DNA of 64,000 nt from positions 4,884,412 through 4,948,411 of the forward strand of contig NC_087385.1 of the NCBI RefSeq assembly GCF_963675165.1, in the 5' to 3' direction. This stretch comes from Halichondria panicea. Its lineage: Eukaryota > Porifera > Demospongiae > Suberitida > Halichondriidae. Both the position numbers and the translations under genes were made by a program. Shown in pieces: positions 22,385-34,147 of this stretch (positions are counted from its first letter, which is position 1; the number at the start of each line of letters is the position of its first letter). The notes under the pieces were generated by a model. That model was not told the DNA's origin. It made no database searches and saw only the letters and a program-made list of their open reading frames with translations.

Positions 22385-23853
22385 ATGGCGGCTTACAGCT
22401 ATAAAGTTGAAAGTGCAAAAGTTCCTGAGGCTGCCTATGGTATAATGTCACAAGGTTTTGTAATTTCTTTTAGCCAGTTTGTTGTATTATATTGCTGTGC
22501 TGATTATGTGACCTACAGCCAATAACATCCATCAAATCCAATTATGTGATTGTACTTTAAATGACTTATTGCATAAATGTGCAATACACACTTTTTCTAA
22601 TACCCATAATTCATCATTATTCAAGTCATCTCAAAAGTGCAACTTAAAGCTAGGTAGCTTTTTTCTAATCTGAAAACTAACTTGAACAAGATTTTCAGCT
22701 TTGTGATCAGCAATAACACCTTTACAACACACTTAGCTAATTAATGCTGGTTGGATACACTCGAGCACTACTTAACCTTCGAGTATGATTGCATCATCCG
22801 AGTGCACACATTAAAACATTTATTGCTAGCTAAGTATATAAATCGGATGCAACCATGTATTTTCTGTAATAGGAGCTAATGGGAGCATCAAGAGTGCATA
22901 AGAAGAGAAGAGTGTCGAACTACTGATACTTCTACACAAACACTGTGCACAAAGTAACGTGACATCCTGTCAATTGCACGTGAGCAACTCGCAATTGATG
23001 ACGTTTGCGCATAATTACGCAACGCACAAAAGTTCTTAATAGTGAGTAAACAGTGCAAGTGAAGAGGATCAACTCGACTATTGTCTCTATTTAGATGATT
23101 TTTGTGAAGAGATCGTCTCCTATCAGTGTGCAGTGAGCAGCTCCACAAGCTCTGAACGTTGAACGGGAACAACTAGCTAGAATTGTTCGATTACCACACC
23201 CCTAAAAACGTCACGGTTAACATTTACTAGGAGATTACTAGTAAATTTACAATACTTTATCACGTGCGAGTCATGTTACTTTGTGCACAGTGTTTGTGTA
23301 GAAGTATCAGTAGTTCGACACTCTTCTCTTCTTATGCACTCTTGGGAGCATGTTGAAATATACACCCGAGATTTCTGAAGAGGCTATCGGAGAAATTATC
23401 CGGATGGAGATGGATAGGCAAAGTGTACATATAACCAAAATCGATAGAAAAATCTTTGAAGTTAAAGGATTTGCTTGGATTACATGTACAAAAAAGCATC
23501 CTGGAAAGAAGTATGAAAAGGAAAATGGCGTAAGACATTGGCCTTCAGCTCATGCCTGGTGTAAAATTGATCTCAAGAAGCGAACAATTTGCTACCGGTA
23601 TTTTCAAGGGTGCAAGAAGCATCGTTTTAAAGATAGGCCTAAACCTGAATTTACGGAGAATGCTATTGAGAAAATGGCGAAGTATGTTGTTACAGCGTTC
23701 AAAGTATGGAAAGGCTTAATTGATAAAACACATCTTTACAGTACAGAAACAGGTGAAACCGATGGAGGCCATCACGATGAACAGTTATGTGTCAAGTGTC
23801 GAAATCTGAAAAGGTCATGCTGGAAAAGAATAAGCCATACTAAGTCAATTTAA
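22385..23853 (+). CDS. 3CxxC/RTP-like zinc-binding protein, locus a copy 2 (exon 2 split by element)
   Basis: Exon 1 is 22385-22439 (MAAYSYKVES..., phase-1 donor). The natural acceptor (TTTTCTGTAATAG|GAGC) is near 22871. Only 18 bp into exon 2, a 456-bp inverted-repeat element (22889-23344) interrupts it. After the element an ATG at 23350 opens a clean 167-residue frame with the whole zinc domain: ITCTKKH, WPSAHAWCKIDLKKR, GCKKH and GGHHDEQLCVKC...C. So the domain is intact but must now use a start supplied by or next to the element, or splice around it. Expression status unknown. Confidence 0.7.
22889..23344. mobile_element. Inverted-repeat element D at the start of a zinc-protein exon, 7-bp duplication
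   Basis: It begins CAAGAGTGCATAAGAAGAGA and ends with the inverted complement; the arms extend past 60 bp. GGAGCAT is duplicated on both sides (22882-22888, 23345-23351). Copy 1 at 4230-4270 has the uninterrupted sequence. Length 456 bp, no coding. A 7-8 bp duplication is compatible with hAT- or P-type mobilisation; the superfamily is not certain. Confidence 0.88.
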
Positions 23854-24063
23854 ATACAGTGTCATGTCATAATATAGCTGTAATATATGATAGATCTACA
23901 TCTGTTGCTACATTACAATACATGATTTTTTTTATTAAGCTGTTAGCTTAGCTCTTCTAGTAAACATTTACTGTACATAATTATACAATACTATTCACAC
24001 TGCGCATGCGCATAATTAAGTTGAGGGTAATTGTAATCATACAGCACATATAATTAATATAAT

Positions 24064-24478
24064 TCCAGATGAAAGATACTTCAGATCTCCTGAAAATCAT
24101 GAAGGCAGTTTGAGATATTTCGAACCCAAAGGATTTGCTTGGTTTACATGTAAAAAGCAACACAAACCAAACAACAAAATTAAGCGCTGGCCTTCAGCTC
24201 ACTCTTGGTGCTTCATCGATCTCAAAAAACAAGAGATTTGCTATCGATATAAGCAAGAGTGTAAAGCTCACAACACTGTAGCTCAACCTGGACCAGAATT
24301 CACAGAAGAAGCAATCCAAAAGATGGCCAAATGGGTGGTTAATAGATTTTTAATCAAGACTAGGAGGATACGGTACGTTCCGCGAGTTGGCACAAACACC
24401 GATAAAACTGAAGGTGGACCGCATGATGAAGGGAGGTGTGGAAAGTGTAAGCGATTGGGAAGGAGTTGCTGTAAGTAG
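24064..24478 (+). pseudogene. 3CxxC zinc protein, locus b copy 2 (5'-deleted)
   Basis: Nearly identical to the second exon at 5620-6041 (FTCKKQH, WPSAHSWCFIDLKKQEICYR, GGPHDEGRCGKC), and open to TAG. Exon 1 and the first part of exon 2 are missing: similarity upstream jumps at about 24055 to the sequence that lies more than 600 bp further upstream in copy 1. No start codon or partner exon is visible, so it is probably dead. Confidence 0.8.
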
Positions 24479-25904
24479 TAACAATGGAGTCTTGACGGTT
24501 GCACATTAGTTAGAAGTTTTGTAGTGCACACGCATGCTTCTCATTAATTTGTTATGGCATCGTTTAATTCTAGTATATATAATTATGAAAGCGTGCGCAG
24601 AGCACATTACAATATTCTGGCCCACTTTACATAATTTATGCATGGAGCTCATTGTTACGTGTTCACTATTATTAAGCAACAGGTGAACAGTTATTGACAA
24701 GATGCTCAGAGCATTCACCCCATGCGTTGACATAATGGACACGCGATTAACTTTTTATCACGTTATGGGGAATGCATGCATGATCGGAATCTAACAGTGT
24801 TTTTTTCGCCTTAGAAGATCGCCTAGATCTACACATTTCAACTGTATACCTATTAAATCAACCACAGTTAAAGCAGTCCATGAAAGTGTCAATCTAAGCT
24901 CATTTTTTGGGTCCACCACGTCACACTTTGGGATAATAAGGGGAATGGAGCTTCCTGTTATAAGTTTTCCTCCCCCAGACACTAGAGCTATGAACCAATA
25001 AATTTTCTCTACTCTATCTAGAGTATCTATCTCCTCCTATTGCTACACCATGCATGATCAGTATTCAGATGCTCCACTGAACATTCAAGGAACTGTATAG
25101 ACAAGACTCTGCAATCAGGTTTATTTATTGCATTGCTTTTTTTCTGCTAAAAACTTCATTAATCATACAGGTGCATGATCTTACTTGATTGATGCAATAG
25201 ATATAATGGTGAATAGTGATAGATCTACCTCCGAATACTTTATTACACGGCAAATAAGTAATTATGTAGTCTCACACCAGCCCCGAATGTTTTCTATTGG
25301 AACGTTAGGTTGAAAACATGGGTCTGGAGAATTTCCAGTTGTGTTCACACGCCGAATTTCTTGGTGTGTTAATTAACCGCTGCGGTAAATTGGAGGCAAT
25401 AAGAAGGAAATAAGTTATGCAAAGCAGCCTCTTGTTACACTACTTGCTACGGTTTCCAGCTAGATGCAACTGATAATAATGTTAATAATCTGTAAGACTA
25501 TCACAGAGAAAAGTTCCATGGGTAGTTGCACAGAAGCAAGAGCTGAGTTGTAGATATTCAAGGATGTCTCCTGCCCCTCTCTATAGTATATATATGAAAC
25601 CAGCAATCCAAACTCAAATGGTAGTACTGTAAATAAGAGTTGATTTGCGTTTTTTGCCCTGAGAATTGAGTCCATTCTCTATTAAAACATAACTGTCTCA
25701 GTCTATATCTTTCCAGTGACTCTAGTAGTTGCTATAGCTTCTCTCCTATTCCTGCATGGTATATATAGCTGATTTAAGAACTGAGGGAGGACTCCTAGAG
25801 TTTCTAATTTATTTGCATAACTGTGGTCATCAACTATTTGTGACCACTGTTTACTATTAGCCACAGGAAGTTCTCCAGACCCAGCAAACATTAATTACAA
25901 AAAA
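24479..25904. other. Duplicated noncoding block (paralog of 10699-12534)
   Basis: No gene seen. The block matches 10699-12534 without the LTR element and without insertion C, and so provides the empty-site reference for both. Several small deletions distinguish it. Confidence 0.7.
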
Positions 25905-26275
25905 GCATGAGGTATTTCGAAACTAAAGGATTTGCCTGGTTTATTTGCAAAAGCCACACGACAACAAAGAAAATTTCAAGCGCTGGCCTTCAGCTCACTC
26001 TTGGTGCTTCATTGATATAAAAAAAACAAATATGTTTCCGAGATGAAGTTCATAGCACTGCAACTCAACTTGGTCCGGAGTTCACTGAAGAAGCAATCCA
26101 GAAGCAATCCAGAAGATGGCCAAATGGGTGGTCAAGGAATTTTTGATAAAGACTCGGAGGATACAGCCGTTCCGCGAGTCAGCGCAGACATGGATAAAAC
26201 TGAAGGTGGACCACATGATGAAATGAAGGGAGGTGTGGAAAGTGTAAGCGATTGAGAAGGAGTTGCTGTATATAA
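25905..26275 (+). pseudogene. 3CxxC zinc protein, locus c copy 2 (degenerate)
   Basis: It keeps RYFETKGFAWFICKSH, then WPSAHSWCFIDIKK in a shifted frame, an 11-bp tandem duplication (GAAGCAATCCA, about 26090-26111), and a final region matching TEGGPHDE before further frame breaks. Parent of, or sister to, the fragment at 12535-12692. No exon 1 is present. Confidence 0.82.
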
Positions 26276-26942
26276 GTAGTAACAATGGAGTCTTAACAAA
26301 CTTGTCGGTTGCACATTAGGTGGATTAATTATTAAGTGCACATGCATGCTTCTCATTAATTTGTTATTATGGCATCGTTCCTGTTTACCACTAATTCTAG
26401 TTAAATTGGACTCAGACAGCGAAGACCAGTGACATACATTGTATGTCCTGTACGTCCGTATATTCTCGCCCAACTTACAATACGGCTAATGCTAAGTTAT
26501 AGGTAGTACATGGGCATGAGGTATCTATGTGTTATATATATAGTGTCCCAAATCCCGAGGACTTGCCCATGCAAGGGATAAAGGGACACTATAACCATAG
26601 ATACCGATAGATAATGCATTCCAAGGAAGGTGGCTAATTTATGAGCAGGAATGCTACGTCAGAGGAGGATAGTAGTGTTAATTAAAATCTGCTTTCGAGG
26701 ACTTACATTTCAATCGTCTACTCTTTGTTACCTCCACTACAATGATTAGCCAAGGTAACAGTATGCATGGTTTTCTTTAGCTGTACACTCTCATTTCCTG
26801 TTTCTAAGCTTATCGTTTTTTAAGTGAACACTTGAATCAGTAGATGCAGGTAGATGATAGAAGTACGTCAGCACAAGGCTCATTCGCACTGCGCGTGCGC
26901 ATAATTATGCCGGCCTACACTTAATTAATTAAATAAAGCTAA
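26276..26942. other. Intergenic, no gene seen
   Basis: The first 200 bp match the 3' flank of the other zinc-protein loci (GTGCACATGCATGCTTCTCA). Around 26540-26600 an imperfect inverted repeat ATATAGTGTCCC ... GGGACACTAT occurs. Nothing else is supported. Confidence 0.5.
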
Positions 26943-28468
26943 GTCTCTCCTATACATCCCGGCCGACGCTGATGATTCTGTCAACCCACTCCCCCCTTCC
27001 ATCCCGACAGTTCGCCAGGGTTTCTCTCTCCTTGGCTGCCCCGTCGGGCCCCCCACTTTCTGCGAGGCTACATTTCAAACCCGTGTAGATAAGATCAAAC
27101 TCTCTTTGAACCTCCTCCACACCCTTGAGGACTCTCAAGCACAAACCACTCTACTACGCTCGTGTCTCGCTCTTCCAAAAGTTGTTTCAGTCCTTCGGGC
27201 TTGCCCCCCAAGCCACGTCAACAGTACCGCTCATGATTTCGACTGCTCCATCAGAAAGGCCCTAGAAAGCATCTTGGGCGGGCCTCTATCAGACTGGTCT
27301 TGGCAGAAGGCATCCCTCTATGTCACCCAGGGTCTGCCAGTCTGGGCGAGCGGAGGAAGAGGCGATGGAGGCCACTGTTTCGGTCAAGAGGGCCGAGGAG
27401 GGAGGGGGACGGCCAAGCAGACCTTCAACCAGAGGAGCAGAGCGAAAAGATGAATCCAAAAAAGCAGCAGGGGCATGAAGTGGGGCACTGCGGAGCCCCA
27501 GACCTCCTTTACCACAAGGGATATCCCCCTCCGACAGGGTGCCCTCTCGGCTGCCATCGATAGCTCTGCTTTTGAACGCCTGTTATCTTCAGCTCCCACA
27601 ACGAGATCGAGAGCTCTGGGCCTCTCAACTGGACTCCCTCACGCCCACGACTGGTTGAATGTGATCCCCTCTCCCTCTCTCGGACTCCACCTCCAGGATC
27701 GTGAATTTCGGTCTTGTCTTTGTTACTGGCTTGGGGTCCCATTGCACAACGACCAGTTTACCTGCCCAGAATGTCGCTGTGTTGCTGACCCCTTCGGTGA
27801 CCACCAGGTGGGCTGCGGGGCAATAGCGACCGTATCAGTCGTCACAACGCCATTAGAGACGTGGTCTTCAAGGCCGCTCAATCTGCCGCTCTGGGCCCCT
27901 CCATTGAAACTCCAGGCCTTATTGCAGAGTCTAGTGCTCGCCCTGCGGACGTCCTTCTCCCCAATTGGTCCAACGGCCGTCCAGCCGCTCTCAACGTCCA
28001 CGTCATCTCTCCTCTCCAGCTCCTCACACTGTCAGTAGCTGCGCATACCCAGGGCCACGCTCTCCAAGTGGGAGTCCAGCGCAAGCTGGCTTCTAACCTT
28101 CAGAACTGCCGCAATGCAGGTCTGACGTGTGTCCTTCTTGTCGCTGAAACTCTTGGAGGTCTGGCCGAGGATTTCATCTCGACGATTCAAGTCATCGGCA
28201 GATCGATTCGTCTCCGATCAGGTGCCGACCGAGATACGGACACTACTATTAAAACACCTCTTTGGCAGAGTCACTTTGGCTTTGTGGCGGGGCAATGCGT
28301 CTATGCTGATTCACAGAGCCCCCACTCTGCCCCCTGCTCTAGATGGTGTAACTTAGTCATTTTTATATCTTAATTTATTTTAATTTATTTTAATCTATTC
28401 TGCCCCCACTTTGGCGTCACTCACTTTGTCACTCACTTTGTCATCACATGTTAAAAAAAAAAAAAAAA
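26943..28468 (+). mobile_element. Non-LTR retrotransposon (LINE) 3' fragment
   Basis: Translation in shifting frames gives the C-terminal part of a LINE reverse-transcriptase polyprotein. It includes LGCPVGPPTFC, then ILGGPLSDWSWQKASL, a Cys/His zinc segment (CPECRCVADPFGDHQVGC) and RPADVLLPNWSNGRPAALNV. At least three frame changes and loss of the RT core make it dead. GC content is clearly higher than the surroundings. It ends in a short T/A-rich tail and a run of about 16 A at 28452-28467, as expected for target-primed integration. Clade not determined. Confidence 0.85.
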
Positions 28469-28920
28469 TGCCTCGGTGCGCATGCGCAAGCGAGGTATAC
28501 GGTAGTGTGTTTGTGTGTGTAGCGATCCCAGGCCGAGTTTTCGCTTTTATAACGGTTAGGCAAACAACTGTTTGCCTAACCGTTATAAAAGCGAAAACTC
28601 GGCCTGGGATCGAGGCTAACTGTTTCAGCTGCTCAAGGATCAATGAAGTGCAAGTAAGAGTTTCTATAGGCTTCTAGTCATATTTTCTTGGCTTGGTATT
28701 TGTGGATTTGCAAAATAAAGCTTCGTTCTCGAGTTATGCCTAGTTTTGCTTACTTGGAATGCATTGCAGCCTTTTGAAATTTCAGAAGAGTCCGTAGCAA
28801 AACTTGTTCACTGAGTGTTGCTACTCTACTTAGTAGTTAGCTCTGCATTAGAACGCTAGCTACAAGAGTGAGAAGAGAGCTGCAAGGCTCTGCTGACGTA
28901 CTTGCAGCCATTTAGCCTGC
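28468..28920 (+). repeat. Dispersed repeat R1, copy 1
   Basis: It starts TGCCTCGGTGCGCATGCGCA, contains a short TG stretch, then CAGCTGCTCAAGGATCAATG and TTCGTTCTCGAGTTATGCCT. The same order occurs inverted at about 55690-56200 and 62940-64000. No coding. Inserted directly after the LINE poly-A. It carries an extra perfect hairpin at 28523-28612 that the other copies lack. Confidence 0.85.
28523..28612. repeat. Perfect 44-bp hairpin with 2-bp loop
   Basis: Left arm 28523-28566 (starts CGATCCCAGGCCGAG) is followed by loop AC and then the exact inverted complement at 28569-28612. It interrupts repeat R1. A partial relative (TCCCAGGCCGATTTT) occurs near 30258. Confidence 0.95.
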
Positions 28921-29034
28921 TTTCATTATACTATCATGATGAGTTGGGGGGGGGGGGGGGGAAGTAATTGTAATCATACAACACATATATGGTCACTGTT
29001 TATCTTAGTTCTTAGTAACAATTAGCTGGTTGCT

Positions 29035-30152
29035 ATGGCCTCTGTAGGTGAAATTAGTGATCATAGTGATCTAGATGAAGTTTGTGATGATCATTATGAT
29101 GGCTCTGGTGGCTATGATTACAGTAGTGGTGATGGCTCTCCAGACAATGTTGGTGACAATCACGAAGATGATGGCTCTCCAGACAATGATAGTGACAATG
29201 ATGGTACGCACATGCATTATTGCACAGATCCTATATCAAGTACTCTTATAGGGTTACAATTACAGGCTATTGACTGTCACCTAGATCATATATAGTCTTG
29301 TAAATACATTTATGTGCCTGAATCCTGATGTAAAATGCTGATGCAGATGATAACCTTCATGGCTCTGGTAGCTATGATTACAGTAGTGGTGATGGCTCTC
29401 CAGACAATAATGGTGACAATCACGAAGATGATGGCTCTCCAGACAATGATGGTACGCACATGCATTATTGCACAGATCCTATATCAAGTACTCTTATAGG
29501 GTTACAATTACAGGCTATTGACTGTCACCTAGATCATAATTATGCTATAGTCTTGTAAATACATTTATGTGCCTGAATCCTGATGTAAAATGCCGATGCA
29601 GATGATGACTTTCATACTGAACCTAACAACAGACGTTCTAAGTATGCACCCGAGATTTCGCCTGCTGCTATTCGAGCAATAATTCTGAAGGAATTGGTCA
29701 TACAAAGAGTAAACACAGTTGACATTCCAGAGGACGAAGGAGACTTCACATCTCCCGAAAATCACAAAAACAGCTTGAGATATTATGAATTCAAAGGATT
29801 TGCTTGGTTTACATGTAGAGAGCAACACGAACCTGATTCACCAGACATCAAAATTAGGCGCTGGGCTTCAGCTCGCTCTTGGTGCTTCATCGATCTCAAA
29901 AAACAAGAGATTTGCTATCGAGATACGCAAGAGTGTAAGGTTGACAACATTGTAGCTCAACCTGGACCAGAGTTTACTGAAGAAGTAATCCAAAAGATGG
30001 CCAAATGGGTGGTCAAGGGGTTTCTGCTTAAGACTGGGAGGATACAGCACGTTCCGCGAGATAGCACAGACACAGATAAAACTGAAGGTGGACCACATGA
30101 TGAAGGGAGGTGTGGAAAGTGTAAGCGATTGGGAAGGAGTTGCTGTAAGTAG
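29035..30152 (+). CDS. 3CxxC/RTP-like zinc-binding protein, locus d (intact, three exons)
   Basis: Exons are 29035-29203, 29347-29451 and 29602-30152, all phase 1, giving about 274 residues. Exons 1 and 2 encode acidic Gly/Ser/Asp-rich low-complexity sequence. Exon 2 (105 bp, frame-neutral) is a recent duplicate of the 3' part of exon 1, and the introns that follow each are nearly identical. Exon 3 encodes the zinc domain: FTCREQH, WASARSWCFIDLKKQEICYR, ECKVD (the usual His is Asp) and GGPHDEGRCGKC...CCK. No signal peptide. Same family as the gene at 5232. Confidence 0.8.
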
Positions 30153-30289
30153 TAACAATGGAGTCTTGACAAACTTGTCGGTTGCACATTAGGTGGATTA
30201 ATTATCTTTCTTTTCCTTAATTATAATATAGTTTTGTAGTGCACATGCTAGCCTCGGTCCCAGGCCGATTTTTTTTAATAGAACGAAGT

Positions 30290-30690
30290 TGAAAAAAGTT
30301 GTTCAAATTAACGTATACATTGTCTGCTTCACAAAAAGGCCCCACTCTCATTGCAGAACAGGCCCAGCTCTTGTCAGAAGGAAGAAACGTCTTTGCCATG
30401 GTTTTCAACATGGTATGGCAAGTCTCTTGCTTTCACTCACTGCCCTTTGTGATGAACTACAAACTAGTAGGTACGACCAACACTGCCGGCCCTTGTCGAC
30501 AGGTGTGTTGTTCTTGCAAATCTCTCTGCTTATTGTTTTTTGGTTCCTAACCACGCCCAGATACAATGAACACCAGCTAGAAACAACTTGGCCTGGAATG
30601 CACATGCTTATTTGTTGACATACAGGCTAGAGGTACCAAAGGAAGAATTAGATGATCGCCGAACAGAGATTTTAATTGACCCTGACCCTA
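30290..30690 (+). pseudogene. Unrecognised gene-terminal fragment
   Basis: Two stretches look exon-like. One, around 30340-30468, encodes GPTLIAEQAQLLSEGRNVFA, with an overlapping frame giving SLLLSLTALCDELQTS before a donor-like AG|GTACGA. The second, after ACATACAG at about 30625, encodes LEVPKEELDDRRTEILIDP and a stop. The two frames do not join without a shift. The source gene is not recognised. It may be the 3' end of a gene caught at the duplication breakpoint before receptor copy 3. Confidence 0.35.
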
Positions 30691-30809
30691 ATTGAAATGG
30701 AATGAAGCAGAGTGCAGTGGTCGTCGTTAGAATTGTACACCGCAGACGACAAGTGCAAAGTAGTCTCATGAATCAGCTGCCCTTATTTTGGGAATGCTTA
30801 AACTCTGGT

Positions 30810-32011
30810 CTCAACAGCAATGTTACTTACACACTGCAAAGCAATGATTCTGTGCTGTTTGATGGTGAAGTATTGACAATTGTCAAGATCGACTCTGATG
30901 GCCAGTCTGTAATGATTTTTTTTATAGGAGATTCTGTCAACTGCCCAACAACTTGTTGTTTTGAATGATACAGAGTACGTTAAAGTGAGCAATAATACTG
31001 TTCAATCTGTATATGAGGTTATCAAATTTGATGCTGTTGGTTCACAATTGTCTGCCCACCCAAACAAAAATCAACGAAACAAGAACTGTAATCTTTTACT
31101 TTATTATTTAGAGTTGACTTACATCGGATGTACACTGCCTAGTCTAATGTTCATGAATCTCTCTGCTGCCATTTTAGCGAATAATCTCTTCATTCTGATT
31201 GGAGGACCTGTCACTCAGGCATTCCCGAGCGTACAATTGTGTGCAACTGTGGCTATTAATTTTGTTTGCACTTCTTTTTCTTGGCTCAATTCATGTGGAT
31301 GTCCATTATGTCATTCCAAATGGCCAAAGGATTTCATCAAGCATGGAAATTAAAGATGGTTGAACAGAAAAGTTCCACAATGGTTGTGTACTTTTTAATT
31401 GGATGGGGAACACCTTTTTTGATAGTAGCCATCTCAATAATTGTGAATTTCTCCATAGATAGTAGCCATCTCAAAATCTGGTATTGTATGGTGTTCTGGA
31501 TGATGGAAAATTAGGAAGTTGCTGGATCAACCATCTCGAATCGGCCATCATTTCGTTTATTGTCCCCCTAATCGTTTCTATGGTCATCAACTTCACCCTT
31601 TTTGTGATTGTGACTGTCTTTCTCTGTCATTCGGCTAGGTTTAGTACAAGAATCGCCAACGAGAAAAGTCTTCCATATTTCCGTGTGAATGTTGCTGTGT
31701 TCTCAGTGACTGGACTTACCTGGGTATTCGGTTTCGTAGCTCTGTTTGCTGGAACTAATTGGGCATGGTATCCGTTCATCATCTTCAACAGTACTCAAGG
31801 TTTTATGATCTTCATTACTTTCATCCTAACTAAGCGAGTCTTAAAGCTCTACTGGAAATTCCTGCTGTGCCGAAACGACACTGTGTCTAAGTCAACAAAA
31901 CGAACGAATGTACACTCTCCAGCAGGAAATGAAGTTGTTATGGTGAATATGAACACAAATGACATTAATGGTCAAGCTGTAATCAGCTATACTACTACAA
32001 AGAGTTTTTAA
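30810..32011 (+). pseudogene. Somatomedin-B/7TM receptor, copy 3 (degenerate, 5'-truncated)
   Basis: Homology to the receptor begins at the ectodomain segment NSNVTYTLQSNDSVLFDG and runs to the C-terminus. The somatomedin-B region is absent. At least three frame breaks (about 30955, 31260, 31480) and small deletions remove parts of TM1-TM2. TM5-TM7 and the tail (31484-32011) are open. It cannot make a full receptor. Confidence 0.9.
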
Positions 32012-32426
32012 TCTAGTTGCTGTAAAAACTTAACACTTGTTATTAGTTAGTTACTATGGTGTTTGTATGATTAGCTGTTTCCTTTATGTGTGCTTTTGTA
32101 AGTTTTGTTCTATTGTTCTATTGTATTAAAGGAGGCCCTGCGTGTCTCTTTAATTTAAAGCTTGTCTATTTATAGCTGTGTGTCAGTTCGTCCATGTGCT
32201 TTGTCTTTTGTCTAGCTGTCCAACTGCCGTGCTGATTACTCTAGCCAACAGTTTGCTCATTACTTGTACTTGTAGCTCTACATGTATTGCATGTTGACAC
32301 ATTTTATTGTGCTGCTAAAAGGTGGGAGGGGCTCACAGTTGCAGCATTTTTAATAGGTGTTGCTACTCAATTTACACTTTACTTTCACGAGATACTGCTG
32401 AGATCTAGCTATATAGATCAGTAGGT

Positions 32427-33926
32427 ATGGATTGTGACACGGCAGCAACCATCATACAGGCCCATGTCAGACGATACCTAGCTAAGAGGATCTATTTTCA
32501 GAAACTGCTGGAGAAATTCCAGAAAGTAAGAGCCAGCTCTAGATCTTGCTCTAGATCTAGCTGTTAAAATTATTGTGTTGAGCTTGTCTGGGATTGGGTT
32601 GTTTCCACTTACAGGATGAAACTGTCAGACATGAAAAGGAGCAACAGCAAGTGTCTGAAGGAGAAACACTGGTGATAAGGTGTGGTAGATCATGGGATAA
32701 GAAAGAGTACATGTACGTAGTATTTTGTAGGTACAGGCTTCAAATGGAGATTGCTGAATTGGAAACTATTGCTTTAAACAAACGGAGACGAGAGAATGCA
32801 ATGGCTACTAGGTTAGTAAAAAAGAAATAAGTGCAAAACTATAAATACTGACGTGTCTTAATTTTGCAGAATACAGAGAGCCTGGAGAGAATACAGCAGT
32901 ACCAACCTCAATTCTGTATCATCTACTCAACACACCACGGATTTGTTGCAATACTCTACTCATTCTAGTTCCTTGGCTATGGCAATGAATGGTAGTCATG
33001 TTCCTACATCAACAAGGAATGTTGTACAGGACAATGGAACTCATGCCAGTCAAGTGGGCCAGTCAGGTGAGTATCATAGCTCAGGAATGGCTAATAGAGT
33101 GATGCCCAGGAGGCGTGCTTGGGTACCCAGATCAAACAGTTATCAACTGACGTCTAGACTACCACTCACAAAGAATTACATGTCATCTCAGAGCAAGTAC
33201 AGACTTTGTTTTACGTCAGATCTCTCTGAAAGCTCCGGTGAAGAGCAAGAGCTCAGCACCACCTCTCACTCTAGTGAAGAAGTAAACGGCCATAGAAGCA
33301 GGAGTGAAGAAGATTGGCCGGGAATGGATACTCAAAATGATGACTTAGTTATGTCTATGGAAAGGCGTTTGAAAGAATTGGTCTCCACGACGGATGATTT
33401 AATTTTCTCTGATGAATTTGATTATGGAAGTTTTCAAAGTAATTCAGAAAGAGATAGCTTATTGGACAGTGCAACGTTAGAAATAGAAGATGTATCATCA
33501 AGACGCTCAATTTGCTCATCTCCACTGAGTCATGGATCAGTTGCTAATGATACCAGCTACCAACAACACACACCACATTACCACCATGACCACAGCAATA
33601 GTCCACTGCACGCAATGACTGTCCAGGAGCTCAAAGTCTTCTTAAAGCAAATAAAATTGAAAATGAAAGGTACCCACACATACAAGTGCATGTATATGTA
33701 TACACTTGCAATACTATTTCTACATGTGCATGTACAGCAATTTCCAAAGAGCTTACAGCCTATTTGATCATGAAAGATGAACTGGTTGTTGAAAACAAGT
33801 TACTGAACCAAAACATTGCCCACTTGGCAAGGTAGGTAATTTCATCAACAAGCTCGCTGCATTCATGTGATTCTATATAGGAACACACAGAGATTATACC
33901 ACAGGAGTGTACCTACTTGTTCATAG
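32427..33926 (+). CDS. SCHIP1: IQCJ-SCHIP1-like adaptor, copy 3 (only full-length copy)
   Basis: Six exons: 32427-32525, 32615-32679, 32731-32811, 32870-33669, 33738-33831 and 33881-33926, all GT-AG and in frame, about 394 residues. N-terminal IQ motif (ATIIQAHVRRYLAKR), charged helix, second IQ-like RIQRAWREY, a Ser/acidic middle (DLSESSGEEQELSTTS, SMERRLKELVSTTDD), then a C-terminal coiled coil (MTVQELKVFLKQ; KELTAYLIMKDELVVENKLL). The coiled coil matches the SCHIP1 family, whose vertebrate form is fused to an IQ-motif protein (IQCJ-SCHIP1) and binds merlin and ankyrin-G. Presumably a cytoplasmic, calmodulin-linked cortical adaptor. It sits next to a dead receptor and a live zinc-protein gene. 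Confidence 0.82.
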
Positions 33927-34147
33927 CCAACAATCATGTGATTCATATAATTTTTATTGTGTTAAATATTCATTTTTTGTAACTGCCTATGACATGAATT
34001 TGAACTTAATTATTCCACGTGCACTGATGATGCTGATAAAGAATGTTCCCAAAATCATATAATCGTAATCATGAAGCACATTCTTTAAAGACGGGGTGGG
34101 GTGACTTAATAATATTGATTCTCTGAGAATAACAAGTGCTAGTGATA

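Noticed and set aside
28411-28677. Open frames on both strands around the hairpin
   Set aside because: They are symmetrical by-products of the perfect palindrome and repeat R1.
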